The notes beneath the pieces were generated by a model, which made no database searches, was not told the origin of the DNA, and saw nothing but the letters and a program-made list of their open reading frames with translations. The position numbers and the translations under genes are program-made. Source: Sipunculus nudus (taxonomy: Eukaryota > Annelida > Sipuncula > Golfingiida > Sipunculidae). Taken from it: DNA of 64,000 nt. Positions 1 through 13,000 of the stretch are shown in pieces (the stretch's first letter is position 1; each line of letters begins with the position of its first letter). The DNA lies in the NCBI GenBank assembly GCA_026874595.1, contig CM049309.1, forward strand, positions 44,717,079 through 44,781,078. Direction: 5' to 3'.

Positions 1-93
1 TCACTACCAGACCCTCAGTGAGCCTGCTCATATCAAGCGTCTTGTTAGTCAGCTACACAAAAGTACTGGTGAAGTCATCCGCAGGAAACCTAG
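1..93 (+). CDS. HBS1L: HBS1L penultimate coding exon (5' end outside window)
   Basis: Open from the window edge. It ends with AAA CCT AG followed by GTATGA as donor (94-99). The final two bases AG join the first base of the next exon to give Arg. It encodes the [14 protein letters not shown] and [11 protein letters not shown] stretches of the C-terminal domain. Confidence 0.93.
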
Positions 94-905
94 GTATGAA
101 AAGTTGTACGAAAATGTTCTGTGGCTGTAAAACACCTTGTTATTTGAATTTGCTGCAAGGCCCAAGGATACCATATCCAAATACATTGCAAATGTAGTAC
201 ACAGGGATGCATTCTCAGATCAGTATTCAGTGTAATCATTAAAGGTTCTGCCAACAAGATAAATCTACATTAAACATTGTCCAATTCAACTTTGAATAGT
301 CCTAGCCCATTTTAAAGAGTCAAGACCTTTCATATTGGGTCACTGATTTTTACTTAAATTTTTAATTTTTTTAAAATTTGGACAAAATATTTTCTTTTTG
401 TCGTCTGGCCATTAACATATTAATTCACAAGTTGCATGAATAGATACATGGTATATAAATATTTTAGTATTCTTATCATTATGAATGTTCATCTTGGAAC
501 AAAATAACTATATTTCAGTTAAATAAACTTGAATTTAAAACCAGACTACAGTATGTTTATTTCATCCTGTCCCTGGAGATTAAATAATTGGTAAAACTCT
601 CAACTCAAGGACTTGCATTGTTTGTAGCTGTAGCTTTCAACCATATCACACAGTAATCATCAACTTTAATTAAACTTTTTTAGAAAGCAAGGAGCATAAA
701 ACAGAACTTAATTTGTGGTCTCACATCTCTCATTTGGACATAATGTATTGACAGATGTTTAACAAAGAATATGAATGCTGTGATAGAAGTGGAGCTGGAG
801 AGGCCAGTGTGTATAGAGCTATACAAGGACTACAAGGACCTTGGTCGCTTCATGCTGCGTTATGGAGGCAAAACCATAGCTGCAGGATTAGTCACAGAGG
901 TATGA
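1..905 (+). CDS. HBS1L: HBS1-like translational GTPase, C-terminal end (partial, two exons)
   Basis: This is the 3' end of an HBS1L gene; the 5' part lies outside the window. The coding sequence is join(1..93, 755..905), with complete codons starting at position 2. The translation starts [14 protein letters not shown], continues [11 protein letters not shown] then CLTKN, and ends with [18 protein letters not shown] and [10 protein letters not shown]-stop. This matches the end of animal HBS1L ([32 protein letters not shown]), the last beta-barrel domain of the EF1A-like fold. Known role of the family: with Pelota/Dom34 it recognises stalled or empty ribosomes in no-go and non-stop decay, in the cytoplasm. 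The intron at 94-754 has GT-AG ends and splits an Arg codon (AG|A). The vertebrate protein has a few more residues after VTE. Here the frame reads one Val and a stop across a donor-like GTATGA, so a further tiny exon is possible but I found none. Confidence 0.93.
755..905 (+). CDS. HBS1L: HBS1L terminal coding exon
   Basis: The acceptor is TTGACAG ending at 754. The exon opens with the last base of an Arg codon, then CLTKN. It encodes the conserved [10 protein letters not shown] motif and stops with TGA at 903-905. Residues around '[18 protein letters not shown]' correspond to 'ALVELQTQRPIALELYKD' in vertebrate HBS1L. Confidence 0.93.
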
Positions 906-929
906 CATACACAGCTGTTTGATGATGAC

Positions 930-954
930 AATAAACGTATGAATTTGAAATAAA
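930..954 (+). terminator. HBS1L polyadenylation signals
   Basis: Two AATAAA hexamers lie 25 and 44 bases after the stop codon, at 930-935 and 949-954. They imply a very short 3' UTR. This fits the lack of further coding or conserved sequence downstream on this strand. Confidence 0.6.
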
Positions 955-1015
955 TATTTTTACTGAAAGCTGTGAATTGTAGACCTGCCAAAAGCTCATT
1001 CAACTTGAGATAACA

Positions 1016-1335
1016 GGCTTCTGTGGCTCAGGGGTAGAGCACAGGACTCAAAGCCAGGAGATCATGAGTACAAAGCTCAGCCAACGTGGTGAGATTTTTC
1101 ATGGTCGTCCCCCACCCAGGGTGAGCATTCTGCAGGCTTAATTAGAAAGCCGTGTCCAACTGTTGTGTTTCACTTACAAACGAGTGTGCCTTTGGGGGGT
1201 TCTTAGGGTAGTATGACCCAGCAATATGGATGATTACACATCCGTGGCCCGTAGGTGCAGTAGTCACCGGGCCTGGTTAACACCAGGATATAATATGAGA
1301 AGGAGTGTGTAATACTGCCATGTCACAGTCACAAA
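1016..1335 (+). repeat. tRNA-like, probably SINE-derived sequence (degenerate)
   Basis: Positions 1024-1040 read TGGCTCAGGGGTAGAGC, a very good RNA polymerase III A box. About 35 bases further on, ATCATGAGTACAAAGCTC sits where a B box (GGTTCGAATCC) would be, but it has lost most of the consensus. About 250 bases of non-coding body follow. I found no target-site duplication or clear tail. I read it as an old SINE head and body rather than a working tRNA. Confidence 0.5.
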
Positions 1336-1679
1336 CCGGAATGGAATTCTGCAGATGAACATATACACATAGAGTTAAGCTAACTTTAAAAATGGAGTAG
1401 GTAACCTCCAACATAATTTTTAAAAAAGATTCAACTCGAAATTCAGGGGCACATAGTGTACAACCAAATTTTTATTTTCAAAAACTTAATTTCGATTTAT
1501 ATAGAATATGATTGTGTTTGAAACAATTTCATAAAAGGATTTTCTGAATTTCTTTTGAATCTCAGAGATAATCTTTGAAATGTGTGCTATTAATCAATAT
1601 GAACACTGCTGACTGCAACTTAGTTTTAGATCATATTCTTTTAAAATGGGAAAGAAGTCATTCAGGGCAGATTAAATTT

Positions 1680-2335
1680 TTAAATGCCCATCTATATGAT
1701 GGGATGTGTTAGTAACAGTATTATGGTATACCCACTGTCCCTCTGTTAACATTGAGTGTCGCTGTGAAAACTTACCAGAGCTTTGATGGATTTTCAGGAA
1801 ACTCCTAACTACTTATCAACTTATTCGATTATATGCCACTCATATTTAGTGATGTTTTAGGTCATCAGGCTACTTTGTTGTAGCTTACCAGAAACATAAT
1901 GCATTTTGATGAAGCTCAGCAGAAATATTAATATATATAATATCTCAACTTCAGTTTTATTCCCAGAAGATCCATGCATATTTAATAAGGTCAGAGGTCA
2001 CCAGACTGATGACATCATAATGACTAACCAAAAATCTTATGGATTTTCATGAAACTCCTCATAAATATTTACCAGGGTTTCTCACCTGAATTTAATTCTC
2101 AGCAAAACCTAAGCATATTTACAGAGGTCAGAGATCATAAGACATAGTACAGGCATATTTAGCACCATTGCAGTGCTCTCATTAAGAATAATTTTTGTGC
2201 ATTTTTCTTGCCCTAAATACTCAAATATGTTTACTTTTGCTATGATTTCAGATCTTTGAAAAGAAGTCTTCCAGGGCAGATTAAATGATGGGATTCTAAA
2301 TCTGGTCACGAAATAACAGAGGGTACACAGAGGAT
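1680..2335 (-). mobile_element. Helentron/HINE-like element, family E, copy 1
   Basis: Oriented on the minus strand. The 3' end carries a hairpin (CCCATC-TATAT-GATGGG at about 1686-1702). A subterminal copy of its arm lies at the other end (ATGATGGGAT around 2284-2293). The interior repeats a unit with 'GGATTTTCATGAAACTCC' and 'GAGGTCA' motifs about every 150-250 bases. The motif GGTATACC..CATAATAC near the 3' end is shared with the copy at 46.9-47.3 kb. It has no coding capacity. Confidence 0.5.
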
Positions 2336-4018
2336 GTGTACCAGTAAACTGTCAAATTTCTACCCAGACCATGATGCCATGATGGATAATTTATAATAAA
2401 TGAAATGCTGGCTGATTTTTTCCCAAAAACATCTACCTCCGTTCAGATTTTCATGGTCATGATGGCATCTGGTGGCTGCTTTTCTTTCAAATGACATTTT
2501 TCATTCCTGTTTATTAGTGATTACCACCATGTACTGATATCTTGTGTACATGCAAGTTATCATCTGGCTGTGTAATATGTTGCTATATACTGAAATTAAA
2601 CCCAATCTTTGTCAAGTTCACAAACCACCTGGAAGTGTTTAGCCTATGGTCATCTAAATGGCATGGTTAGTATGGTTTGACATTTTGGATTTAGATGGTG
2701 ACAGTTGCAATTGTCCAGCTTTGGTCAGTCCGCATAACATAGGGTAGGAAGATTAGAAACATAGAAATACTGCAGTGTAAATATTGAAAAAAATCTCTAG
2801 ATCTTATTTATTTATAATAGGTACTCTCTTTTTAGGTCTGAAAAATCTAGGTTTGTCCAAGGAATAATATTAGTACAAATTTATGTTTTAAGTTCAGTGT
2901 TAAGAGTGTTCCATGTCATTCACAAAATGATTAAATAAACATATTAAAAAGATGAAACCACCACTGATCATCAACCAGCTTTTCTCAGTCAATAGATGAC
3001 TGCTGCATCCTTTATTGGGGCTAGCCACCATGGAAATTGGGATTTTGACTTTGGTATTTACAGATGTCACCACTAGATGTGCTATCTGGTAGACAGGTGT
3101 ATTATCCAAGCAACCAGGAGTGATGTCATGGTTACTTGGATGGAGGGACAATTCATTATTTTTTTTATTTAAGCTGGGGGTGTGGTACCTTTTCCCTGGA
3201 CTTTTAATAAATCATGCATGTCAAAAAAATTGTTTTGTTTATATGTTTATGTGACAAAAAAGGCTTCTGTCCTTCTGGTGACTATTTATAATGGCTTGCA
3301 AGAAAAGGTGATGAAGTGACCCCAGTCCACCACAATATCCACCTTATTTATTTGTGAGGATACCACTGTGACTGTGCTCATCGGAAACACTTTGCTTTTT
3401 TAAGTTTAGTTCGTGTGTGAATGTGTGTATAAAGTCTTATTTAAAGTGACTGCATGGGAATTTGAACTTCATACCTTTATTCCAGATCATAAGACGACAC
3501 ACAGACATGAATTGCCTTCTTTTTCAGGCTACCTGTATACTATAATATTTTCCTGTCCGTTTGTCCCAGTATACCACCAGAAACGGGCCGTGACAGCTGG
3601 CCAGTTTTGCTATCAGTGTCAGTTGGATGCCCTAAATTGCAGGATCTGTTCCACTTGCACACAATTGAATTCCCAGCAACAACACATCACAGGTCTATCA
3701 CACAACATCACACCGCTATCCACCTCGCCATTGCTGACCATCATATTGGTCCATTACCACAGTGACATAAATAATTGGTTCCGTATCAAACACAAGACTT
3801 GGCTACTTATGAGTCTGGGGATTTCCCTACATTATGGGTCTGGGGACATCCTATGCATCAATATACCTTTCCTCTATAACGGGACCTGTTGCCATTTTCT
3901 AGTTCTATCATAAAAGTCGGAGAGACTAAAGTATATGCCGTATACATTACCAGGTGTGTAGATATCTTATCAAAATTGGGACAACCTTTTAGCAAATGTG
4001 AATTCCCACTATAATTTA
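2336..4018. other. Intergenic stretch without recognisable features
   Basis: AT-rich DNA between HBS1L and MTDH. An open frame of 166 codons at 3413-3913 (+) has no recognisable domain, no good splice context and an amino-acid composition like random translation. I treat it as chance. Confidence 0.5.
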
Positions 4019-4195
4019 ATTATTTGGGCGTGATCCAAAGAATGTGCTATCCTGCTCTAAACTTTGCTGATACACATCTCCTTGCCACCAAACTTCAGGC
4101 AGTTTCTGCTGAATGATTCCTGGATTCTTTTCTCTGAGTATATTTGTGTCACATCCTCTCACCCTAATTGAACACATAGGTCATATGTCTAAATA
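4019..4195 (+). repeat. Interspersed repeat, related to 6037-6175
   Basis: The stretch 'TGATCCAAAGAATGTGCTATCC...CTCTAAACTTTG..GATACA' recurs in diverged form at about 6045-6175 (TGGTCCAAAAAAATCC...CTCTAAACTTTAATGATACA). Both continue with 'CCTTGC..CCAAACT' and later 'CTATTGAAC'-type sequence. The class is unknown. The second copy is interrupted by the family D element at 6175-7004. Confidence 0.4.
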
Positions 4196-5457
4196 ATGTG
4201 TAAATTACTAGTTATAAGATTCCATGTTTGTACAGTTAGTGAGAACATCTTCCATTGAATTGACCTCACCACCACAGCCCATATGTGCCGCCCTTTTCAC
4301 CTAATTATGAAAATGAGACTCAGAAACACTCCTTCACAGAAGGCTTTCCATGCCCATGGTTGCATGAGGTCTTTACAACACAATAGTGACATCACAAAGG
4401 TTGATGACATATGATGTTGCATTGATGACATCATCAACTATAATCGCTATATCTTTCTGTTCTCAAGTGCTGAGTATATCGCAGTTATTGTGAACTGTTT
4501 TGCTATATTTCAGATTGTCTCTTACAAATAAAGCGCCAGGTAAGACGTCATTCACTCGGTAGTCGGAGGTATGGCTCTGCAACCTTTAGCCTAGAACTTT
4601 TTATACTGTCTCCTTTCTATCAAAAACATATCCTGGAAAACATGCCCATTAGGGTACTGGTACAGACTACACGCGTTCTGTTTGGGAGAGGTCTCACAAA
4701 TTATGCAAATTGTGTTATTGTAAGGTGACTGATTGGCTGCTCAGAACAGTTATGCTCATGATTATTCAATAAATGAATATGCTATTAAGGTCACGTAAAG
4801 TTCATGGTGAGGTCAATTGAAAAAAAAGGATTGCAGACTAGTAATGGATGGCATCAGCCTTCCTTCTGTAATATCATGTTATCTTCAGATCATATTATAG
4901 ATCAAAAATGTTTTTAAATAGGGTGAAAAAAAATTATTGGAAATAAAAATCTTGTCAATGAAAGAAAGGAAGATTTTAAAGACATTTTGTTATATTGTAG
5001 CCTGGTGGTTCATATATTTTACTGATAACCTGAATGTTGCCTCCACTACCTCAAGTCCTGTTGGTGAAATCCTGATTAACACTCAAGATTTTACTCTTAA
5101 ATCTTAAAGGACCTCTGAAGCATTCCTTCTCTGTGCATTTAAAAACCTGAAATTAATTCTTGATAATACATCATTCTTATTGAAAAGTCACTGTACATAT
5201 CACTGACTATCATGGACCAGTCATTTACAGTTGAACCATTGTAAATATTTAAATGTCAGTAATTCGGAGATCGACTAAGGTGAAATAGAATGCTCATTTA
5301 TTGGAAGGAAAAGCTGAAAGAAACCATGAGAAACCTAAGACTTCTATGAAATCATCCTTTGAACAGCACAAATATTAGGAGTTTAATTGGTATCACTGGT
5401 GCCACAAATGTCATGTAAGGAACATTCCATGCCTTACTTTACTCATGTCTTTGTGAT

Positions 5458-5505
5458 GTGGCGGATACACAGTCCCTTGTCGACTACTTGTATTCTAATT
5501 AAATT
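5458..5505 (-). mobile_element. Orphan 5' terminus of a family A Helentron-like element
   Basis: Read on the minus strand this is TTAGAATACAAGTAGTCGAC followed by AAGGGACTGTGTATCCGCC. It closely matches the start of the complete family A copy at 50839. The 5' hairpin stem GTCGACAAG..GACT and the subterminal GTATCCGCC are preserved. I found no matching 3' hairpin to the left, so it is a truncated or rearranged relic. Confidence 0.5.
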
Positions 5506-5890
5506 AGGGTCATGACCTTTCCTATGAGTGGCCTTGACCTTGAATATTTCCGAGCTTGGTGAAAATTACACAAAATCTTAAATATTCCGATAAGGGATGC
5601 ATGGAATGGTCCAAAAATAAAACTGACTGAAGATCTTTGATAGCTTTGTCTACTGTTCAAGACAGGTGGTGCCACCTGTCCTTTTCTAGTTTTCACACCT
5701 TTTAATACCCCCTTCATTGCCATTTAACAGTACTGTGAGCATTATTAGTAAAAAACTGATAAACAAATTACTTTCATATTATGCATATTCATAGATATAG
5801 GTTATGGTATGAGGTTGAATTGGGATCATAACCCTCCTATGAGTGGCCTTGACCTTGAATTTTCCTGTATTTGGAGAAAAATAGTTTCTC
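5506..5890 (-). mobile_element. Family C Helentron-like fragment
   Basis: On the minus strand this resembles the interior of the complete family C copy at 28102-29257. Shared motifs are the AAGGCCACTCATAGGAAAGGTCATGACC block (plus-strand CCTATGAGTGGCCTTGACC, twice), the AGGTGGTGCCACC palindrome variant near 5663-5676, and the 'CAAGATCTT..CAACTTG' relatives. The terminal hairpins are missing, so this is an internal fragment. Confidence 0.55.
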
Positions 5891-5948
5891 AAGTTGATAG
5901 AAGAAACCATGGTCACTTGCCAAGTGTCAGTATATGCTGCTGAAGATT

Positions 5949-5968
5949 GGGGGGGGGGGGGGGGGGGG
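5949..5968 (+). repeat. Poly-G homopolymer (20 G)
   Basis: An uninterrupted run of 20 G. Similar runs occur elsewhere in the window (30957-30977 as C, 42024-42039, 53752-53764 as C, 55142-55160). Run length is likely to be unreliable in any assembly. Confidence 0.9.
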
Positions 5969-6174
5969 TAATTGTCTGGGGATAAAAGGACACCTGCAGT
6001 GCCAAGAAATTCTAGTTTAAACTGTGCTCTAATTTAAGGATTTAGGTGTGGTCCAAAAAAATCCTTATCCCACTCTAAACTTTAATGATACAAGTCCCCT
6101 TGCATCCAAACTCTGGATGCTGTCCTCAGGACTACTGTGTCGCATCCCAGTGCCTTATTGAACCCAGACAGGTT

Positions 6175-7004
6175 TATTATGCCCCCGCCACAAAGTGGCC
6201 GGGGCATATAGTTTTACCCATGTCCGTCCTTCCGTCATCAAACAGTTGTACGGACTTTTTTTTTCGCAATGCCTGCAGATATTGGCCTGATTTTTGGTGT
6301 GTGGGCAGATATAGACCAGTTACAGATTGAGTTCGCGTTTCGTCCCGGTTGACCTACTTTTGACCGTTTTACGGCTCCTAAACTTAGAAATTTTCATGAA
6401 AAATATGAAATTTCATGACAAATACACACGTACGGACTTTTTTTCGCAGTGCCTGCAGATGTTGGCCTGATTTTTGGTGTGTGGACAGATATAGACCAGT
6501 TACAGATCGAGTTCGCGTTTCGTCCCGGTTGACCTACTTTTGACCGTTTTACGGCTCCTAAACTTAGAAAATTTCATGAAAAATAGAAATATTCATGACA
6601 GATACACATGTACGGACTTTTTTTTGCAATGCCTGCAGATATTGGCCTGATTTTTGGTGTGTGGACAGATATAGACCAGTTACAGATCGAGTTTGCGTTT
6701 CATCCCGGTTGACCTACTTTTGATTGTTTTACGGCTCCTAAACATAGAAAATTTCATGAAAGACAGAAATTTTTATGGAAAATGCACATGTATGGACTTT
6801 TTTTCACAATGCCTGCATATACTGGCATGATTTTTGGTGTGTTGCTTGATAATGACCCGTTACAGATCGAGTTTGCATTTTGCCCTTGTTGACCTACTTT
6901 TGACCATACGACACCTCCTGAACTTAAAAAATTTTCCAAATTTTACAAATGTTTCTAATTTGCCCAAGGCGGGGGCATTCATGTCGTTCCGACACATCTA
7001 GTTT
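6175..7004 (-). mobile_element. Helentron/HINE-like element, family D
   Basis: Complete copy on the minus strand. The 5' end (near 7004) starts AAACTAGATG, then a hairpin TGTCG-GAA-CGACA, then the subterminal repeat ATGCCCCCGCC (rc of 6968-6978). The 3' end (6178-6210) is a long hairpin, TATGCCCC.GCCAC-AAA-GTGGC.GGGGCATA. Between them are four tandem units of about 180 bp, starting near 6248, 6430, 6610 and 6790, each opening with TACGGACTTTTTTTCGCA. There is no coding capacity. The structure fits non-autonomous rolling-circle elements of the Helentron type. It sits inside an older interspersed repeat (see 4019-4195). Confidence 0.7.
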
Positions 7005-10000
7005 CTCCCAGAGTTTCATGAAAATGCTCACAGGGCCACTTTTTACATACATGCCTAAACCCTGGATGTACGTACAGGTTGCACGTTGAAACTATTGGTA
7101 TCCAACTAGCAATCATAATATGTGAACCAAGTGATGAAGCACTGATAATGTGCCTCATACAGAAGGCTCTGTAAAGCTCTTTGTATTATAATAAAGAAGT
7201 CCCAATCAATTATATAGAACTTCAAAATAAAAACAAATAAAGATAGCTCACATGTTTTTATTATTACCTGAAAGTATTAGTATTACAAACTCAGTCCTTG
7301 TATTTTTGTTACAAACATATGACCAAAGGGACAGGATATTGCTTAGTGGCTGAGGTGTTTAACTTCTTAGCTAAAAGTCCGGAGTTTAATTCCCACTAGA
7401 GCTTTATAGACATTGTTAAAGTGCAGTTATAAATTCACTTAAAATACAAAATCATTTGCAATTATATATGTATTAACTCACACCTTATTCATTTTTGCTG
7501 AATTCAAATGTTTTCTCGCAAACCCATCCCAGTACACAGGCCTACATTCTCAATTTTTCACCTGTTTGAGACGTTATGGTTGTGTGTGCGAGTAACCACC
7601 GTCCATATTTATCTGTTTACAACAACAACACTAACAAGAGCTGTGGTCTTGCACATGTGCAACAACTCTCAGACAAAGAGATGAAATATGAAAGAAGAAA
7701 CACTGGTCTGCAGCTTGAAAATCTTGATTCTCCAGGTGGTTTGCCCCCAATGCAAGCTTATTCAAACTCATGTACAGGAGTGAGCAAACTGTTTTATAAG
7801 GAAATTGGGCAGATACCATTATCTTCTGAGGAGGGTTTCATATAATTCAAGAATATTCAACATGCCTGGTATGTGAATAGGTCCCTCTAATGTTTACTTA
7901 AAGACTCCCTGCACATTATGTCTTTCCAAGATAAACAAAAACAAATGTACCTTGAAGTGAACAAAGAAGGCAATGCACACATTACACTCTACAAACATTA
8001 CACAGTCTTTCCAGAACAAAGACAAACACACCCGAGTCAGTTATAGTTTTATTTCATCATACAAGGTGACGTTACTCTACAGCTGTGTGACAGCACGATG
8101 TACATGTGACAGAAAAATAGGTTGGCAACTATATTTCCCAAGCAAACCCTCAGACCACAGAGAAGAAACCCAACCATACTGATATGAGAAAAATAACATG
8201 AACAAAAATATTGATAATGAAAGATGCCCTCCCCCCATGTCATACTTCATGTGTTGGATTACAATCCTGACAAATTTGTCATTGGTCACATCCTCTGTGA
8301 TATGTCAAGTGTCTCCGAGATCAAGCTACACTTACACACAAGTCAAATCTTTATTAATATGATAGCTATACTCTATCATGAATATTCAAATCTTTATAAA
8401 TGTGATGGCTATATATTCTATCATGAATATTCAACTGTCAAAGTCATGGGTTTATAAACAAAACTTGTAAATCTGAGTGCAAGATAATTCTGAAATTCTA
8501 TTAAGTTTGGCATTGTGGAAGTTTTAAATGTCCATGGCTATTGCACATGCAATTTTGTGAACCTATAAAAAGGCAAACTGCACTCCATGCATGGATTTAT
8601 TGATCTTACAAATTGGTGTTAACAAATTTTATAAAATTTTAATTATGTGACATTATGGAAGTCTAAACAAAATATTAATGGCTAATGACAAATTGAATGG
8701 TCTATGTTCTTGATATTTTAAGTAATATTGTACACTGGTGTGCCTAAATTTTCTCAAATTTGTGTATATGCAACATAGTGTAAGTTTTTTTAAATATTGA
8801 TGGCTATCACAAATTTGCTTAACTCCTGTACAAATGAAATTGTGGGTGTGTAAGTCAAATATTCATGGATACTACTGCACATGCAACACTGTAAAATACA
8901 AATATGACAAAATAAAATGTCAAGACTACCTTTGCTAGGTCCATATTAGTTTTCTATATTTCTTGTGTATGTAAACATTACTGTTTTCAAATTATTTACG
9001 GCTCGATGTCATATTGTTATAACAATCCTTCCTCCATTTTAATCTTGTATTGCAGACTTGCCACTGCTGATTCAAATGTATTTTTGGCTATTATAAGTAA
9101 AATAGGTATCAGACTATCTGAACATTTTTACAACGGGAAGACGGTTTCCATCCTTGGATAACATACTGTGTACAGTCTGCTTGCCATTTAAATATGTTTT
9201 TTTTTTTCAGGTTCATAGCACATTCTGTAAGCAATGCAAAAATGAACACCAAAATTAAAAGCAATATTACCAATCATGTGATAAAAAATGCATTAAAATT
9301 CAGGTATATTAAATATATGAGAAAAAAAAAACATAAGCTAAAGAAAACTGAATTGAGAGTGAAAGGGACAAAAAATCCCACGCACACATCTATCACTTTT
9401 CAAAAACCCACAAAAGGTAATCCAAATCAAGCTGATGTTTTTTTTTAAATTCCATACATTTTTAAATGTACCCTAAACCTGTCCACGCACTACATTCACT
9501 CTTAAATGCTACTGGACATAGGAAATACCTCTAATATTATATTACACGTGCCCACCCCATGCCAGGTCCTACAGGCTAATATTACACATGCCCATGTGGC
9601 AATCGGAGCCTGATCAGTCCACCCATGTCCTTCATATCATTCCAGTAGTCCCATATTTGGCCTGATATTGATAAATTAATTTGGGTTAAGCAGCAAAGAA
9701 AGCCTGCATGAGTATGATACTTGCATAAAGCTGTCAATCACAGATATCACCAAGACAACAAATAGGAAAGAGAAGAACAGTATCTTTTCCCCAAGAATAT
9801 CAAGGGTTAACTTATAAATGTTAAATTCCAATTCTATAATAAGTTTTCATCTGAGCCTCACAGAGGCTAAATATTTTTATTTCCTTTTCTTGGTGCTCCC
9901 AGAACCAAATTCAATTGTGATTGAAGTATTTTCAATGAAATACAGGGCTTGGTTTCTGAACAGCACCAGGTCATTGGCATAATATTAACGGCCTAAAAAT

Positions 10001-13000
10001 AAAGACTTTCACATCTAACCATCCACATATAGTAAAATATTGTTTCCCCTCTACAGTAATCCATCCTTCAACAAGAATTTATTAATCCTGATAATACATA
10101 ATATATATAAGTAAAACAAAAGATAACATGAAGAAAACCCCAGCTTTATAAATATGACTACTGAAGAAATATGTCGGATAAAGATCAAAGGTCATGAAGG
10201 TCAAGGGTCATGGAGTTTTCTCATGGGAACTTTATGGGTGACAACAAGTGAGACAAAAACAAACATTTTGCAAACAAACAAAAATTCTTTTGACACCATG
10301 GACTTTGGTTGAATTCTGCCTCACATACATGTGGATACCAGTATGCCCGATCACTATACGACCTCAGATATAGAAATATGCCCAGTTATCATAGAAACAT
10401 CTCACTATATATGCCCAATATGACTAAACCTCTAACCATTTGCCACCTTCACTTAAAATTATACTGACAAATGGTTTTTATTTCTTGAATTTCCATTTAT
10501 CTCATAACTAATGACAAATTGTTTACATTGAGGATTATATCCACCCTGGGTTCCCAAATGAAATAAAATTGTTATGCTGATGTATATGGGGGTTATGGTC
10601 CCAGCACCAATACTTTATCAATGGAAGCATTACTTTGGCATGTTGGCTACTTGTATCATTTAAAAATAAACTTCCCCTCAAAAATAGAATTTCTGGAATA
10701 GCTAACACTATGGAATGTATTCCTAGGTTGTATTTACAAAGCCCTGGGCAAAATGCAATATAGTGTGCATGTCTTTTTTTGCACATATATAACAGCTATA
10801 TAACGGTTGTCAGAGCTAAGTGTACATTAACAGGTTATGCCGAAAACTGTATCCTCATAACTAATTTCAAATGGTAAAGATCAAAAAGAATGTTAATGCT
10901 AATTTAGCCTAAACATGGTGGTTACAAGGACCATGTTTTAACACAAAATACAGACTGAACAATTATTTGACATTAACTGTTATTAATAACTACTATGCAA
11001 TTTTGTCTAGATTTATTGTGGTTTGCCTTATATTCATAAAGATTTCAAACTTGAGATTACACCAAACGTTAATGACAAATAATGAACCAGATTTAGAATG
11101 ATGGTCCATAATTAGACTCATCAAGATTTACAGATTATTCATTTGTAAAAGAAATGTGTTGAAATCAATTCCAATTGTCATCATCCTAAATGTTAGAATA
11201 AATCTCTGCTCAAATTTAATAAAACCTGATTATGTAACATCTCCAACTCCCTATGTGAAAATAAAAGGAATTGGGAGGCTATACCAATTATGATGGGCTC
11301 ACAATGTGATAGAATCTAATGTGCATTTTTGAAAATTTACAAAATACTGAGAACAGGAAATTGGCAATAGTTCCACCTGAATAAATATTAAGCAAACCAC
11401 ATTTTCTTTGCAGATAACTAGTATGTGCAGGTAAATATGTATATATACATTACATGTGTTCAGGTATGATTAATTACATTATGGTGAGACAAAATCTCTC
11501 ATGGTAACAAATTGAGCACAAGGAAGTTCTTATCCATATACCTGCCCATTTTTTTTTTTTTTTAATAATGGTGGGTCACACTATTGGTTTACTGAAATTA
11601 TGCAAAATTGTTCTTCCACCAGGGGGCGTAACAGACTAATTAAGGGTACTAAACAATACTCTGGGTCAAACAAATATGAAATCCCTAACCTCTACAGGTA
11701 CACAGCCCTTAGCATTTACTCTTTAGTGTACACAATATTACCCATAATATTTAACGAGAACAGCTAAATAATATTTTTATTTAAATTTTTTATTATTTAT
11801 CTATCTTTTGCAATAACATTCATACCTTCACAAAAACACATGCTCGCCATCTGTCAATCATTCACTCATTTTAAGTACAGCATTTATTTACTTATTCTAT
11901 TTACCCACTGAAGTTGTAGAACATGCACAATTATACAATCTTATCAGTCAATCAAAGTAATAAGTTGAATAAAAATATGTAATTGACTCTTATAGTTACC
12001 ATCACAAATATACAATAATCTTCTGCCTTATGACCACCCTGTTAACATAACTAACCTAAATTACAAGTCTGATAACATTTAATAATGGAGATGTGGTAAA
12101 AAAATGTCAAACTCCCAAGTCACCTGGCAACAGGAAATAAAATGTTCTAAAAAGTGCAATTTCTCATAATAACTCTCACATTAAGATTGATGGTCAGAAA
12201 TAAAACCATCCCACTAACGGAACTAAGTGATCCTCCTCCAGGTGTCCCTAATAATATCTTAACTGTGTATAATCACAAGATCAGTTCAGATTAAAAGGCC
12301 CGACTCTATATTATGTGCAGTATGAAACATCTCTGAGTTTGAACTTTTCTAGATTTGACCACATAAGCAGTTCATTGTATTTTATTTTATTTTCAGATAA
12401 AGTGAGAACAGCTCAGAATATTTAAAGGTGAGAAGTCAGATCTCATATGACGAGGTGCTTCAATAAGCATAATCTGAATCCAAATAGAGTGAATACCTGA
12501 TGTTTCTTGAGAGAGCCGGGTAATATCTAGACTAACATTTGTGGGATAAGTTCTTCAGAGTATTTCTTAACATCACTTATTTTCTGAAAATTTTCCATCT
12601 TTTTTGATCAGCTTAAACCATTAACAAATAATTATCATTTATAAATGTGGCATGTTCATCTTAAGTCAGCATTTATTCTTGCACAATCTTTAGGGCCTCT
12701 GAACAGTTAATCCATGAAATCTGTCCAAATAAATTAAATTAAATATCTCACAGAGAATTCTAGATCAGTGTATTCTGACACACCCTCCATATGCTGGCAA
12801 CACAATTACCAAAAGATAATTTTGAATGATGAATTCTAAAAAAATTAGTATGCCTTACAATCTATCAATCAAACAATAGGCAAGAACCTGCAATATTTTC
12901 CCTGAATTTGGTCCCCTATTTATCTTACAGTGTGGCAGGAGCTTATAGGATGTGCTTGGTGTTCTTTAATTACTCACTTCATGGTGCACTCTAACAACAT

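Noticed and set aside
3413-3913. 166-codon open frame as a gene
   Set aside because: No domain, no family resemblance, composition like random translation and no splice context.
9194-9448. Lys-rich open frame
   Set aside because: Produced by A-rich low-complexity DNA.
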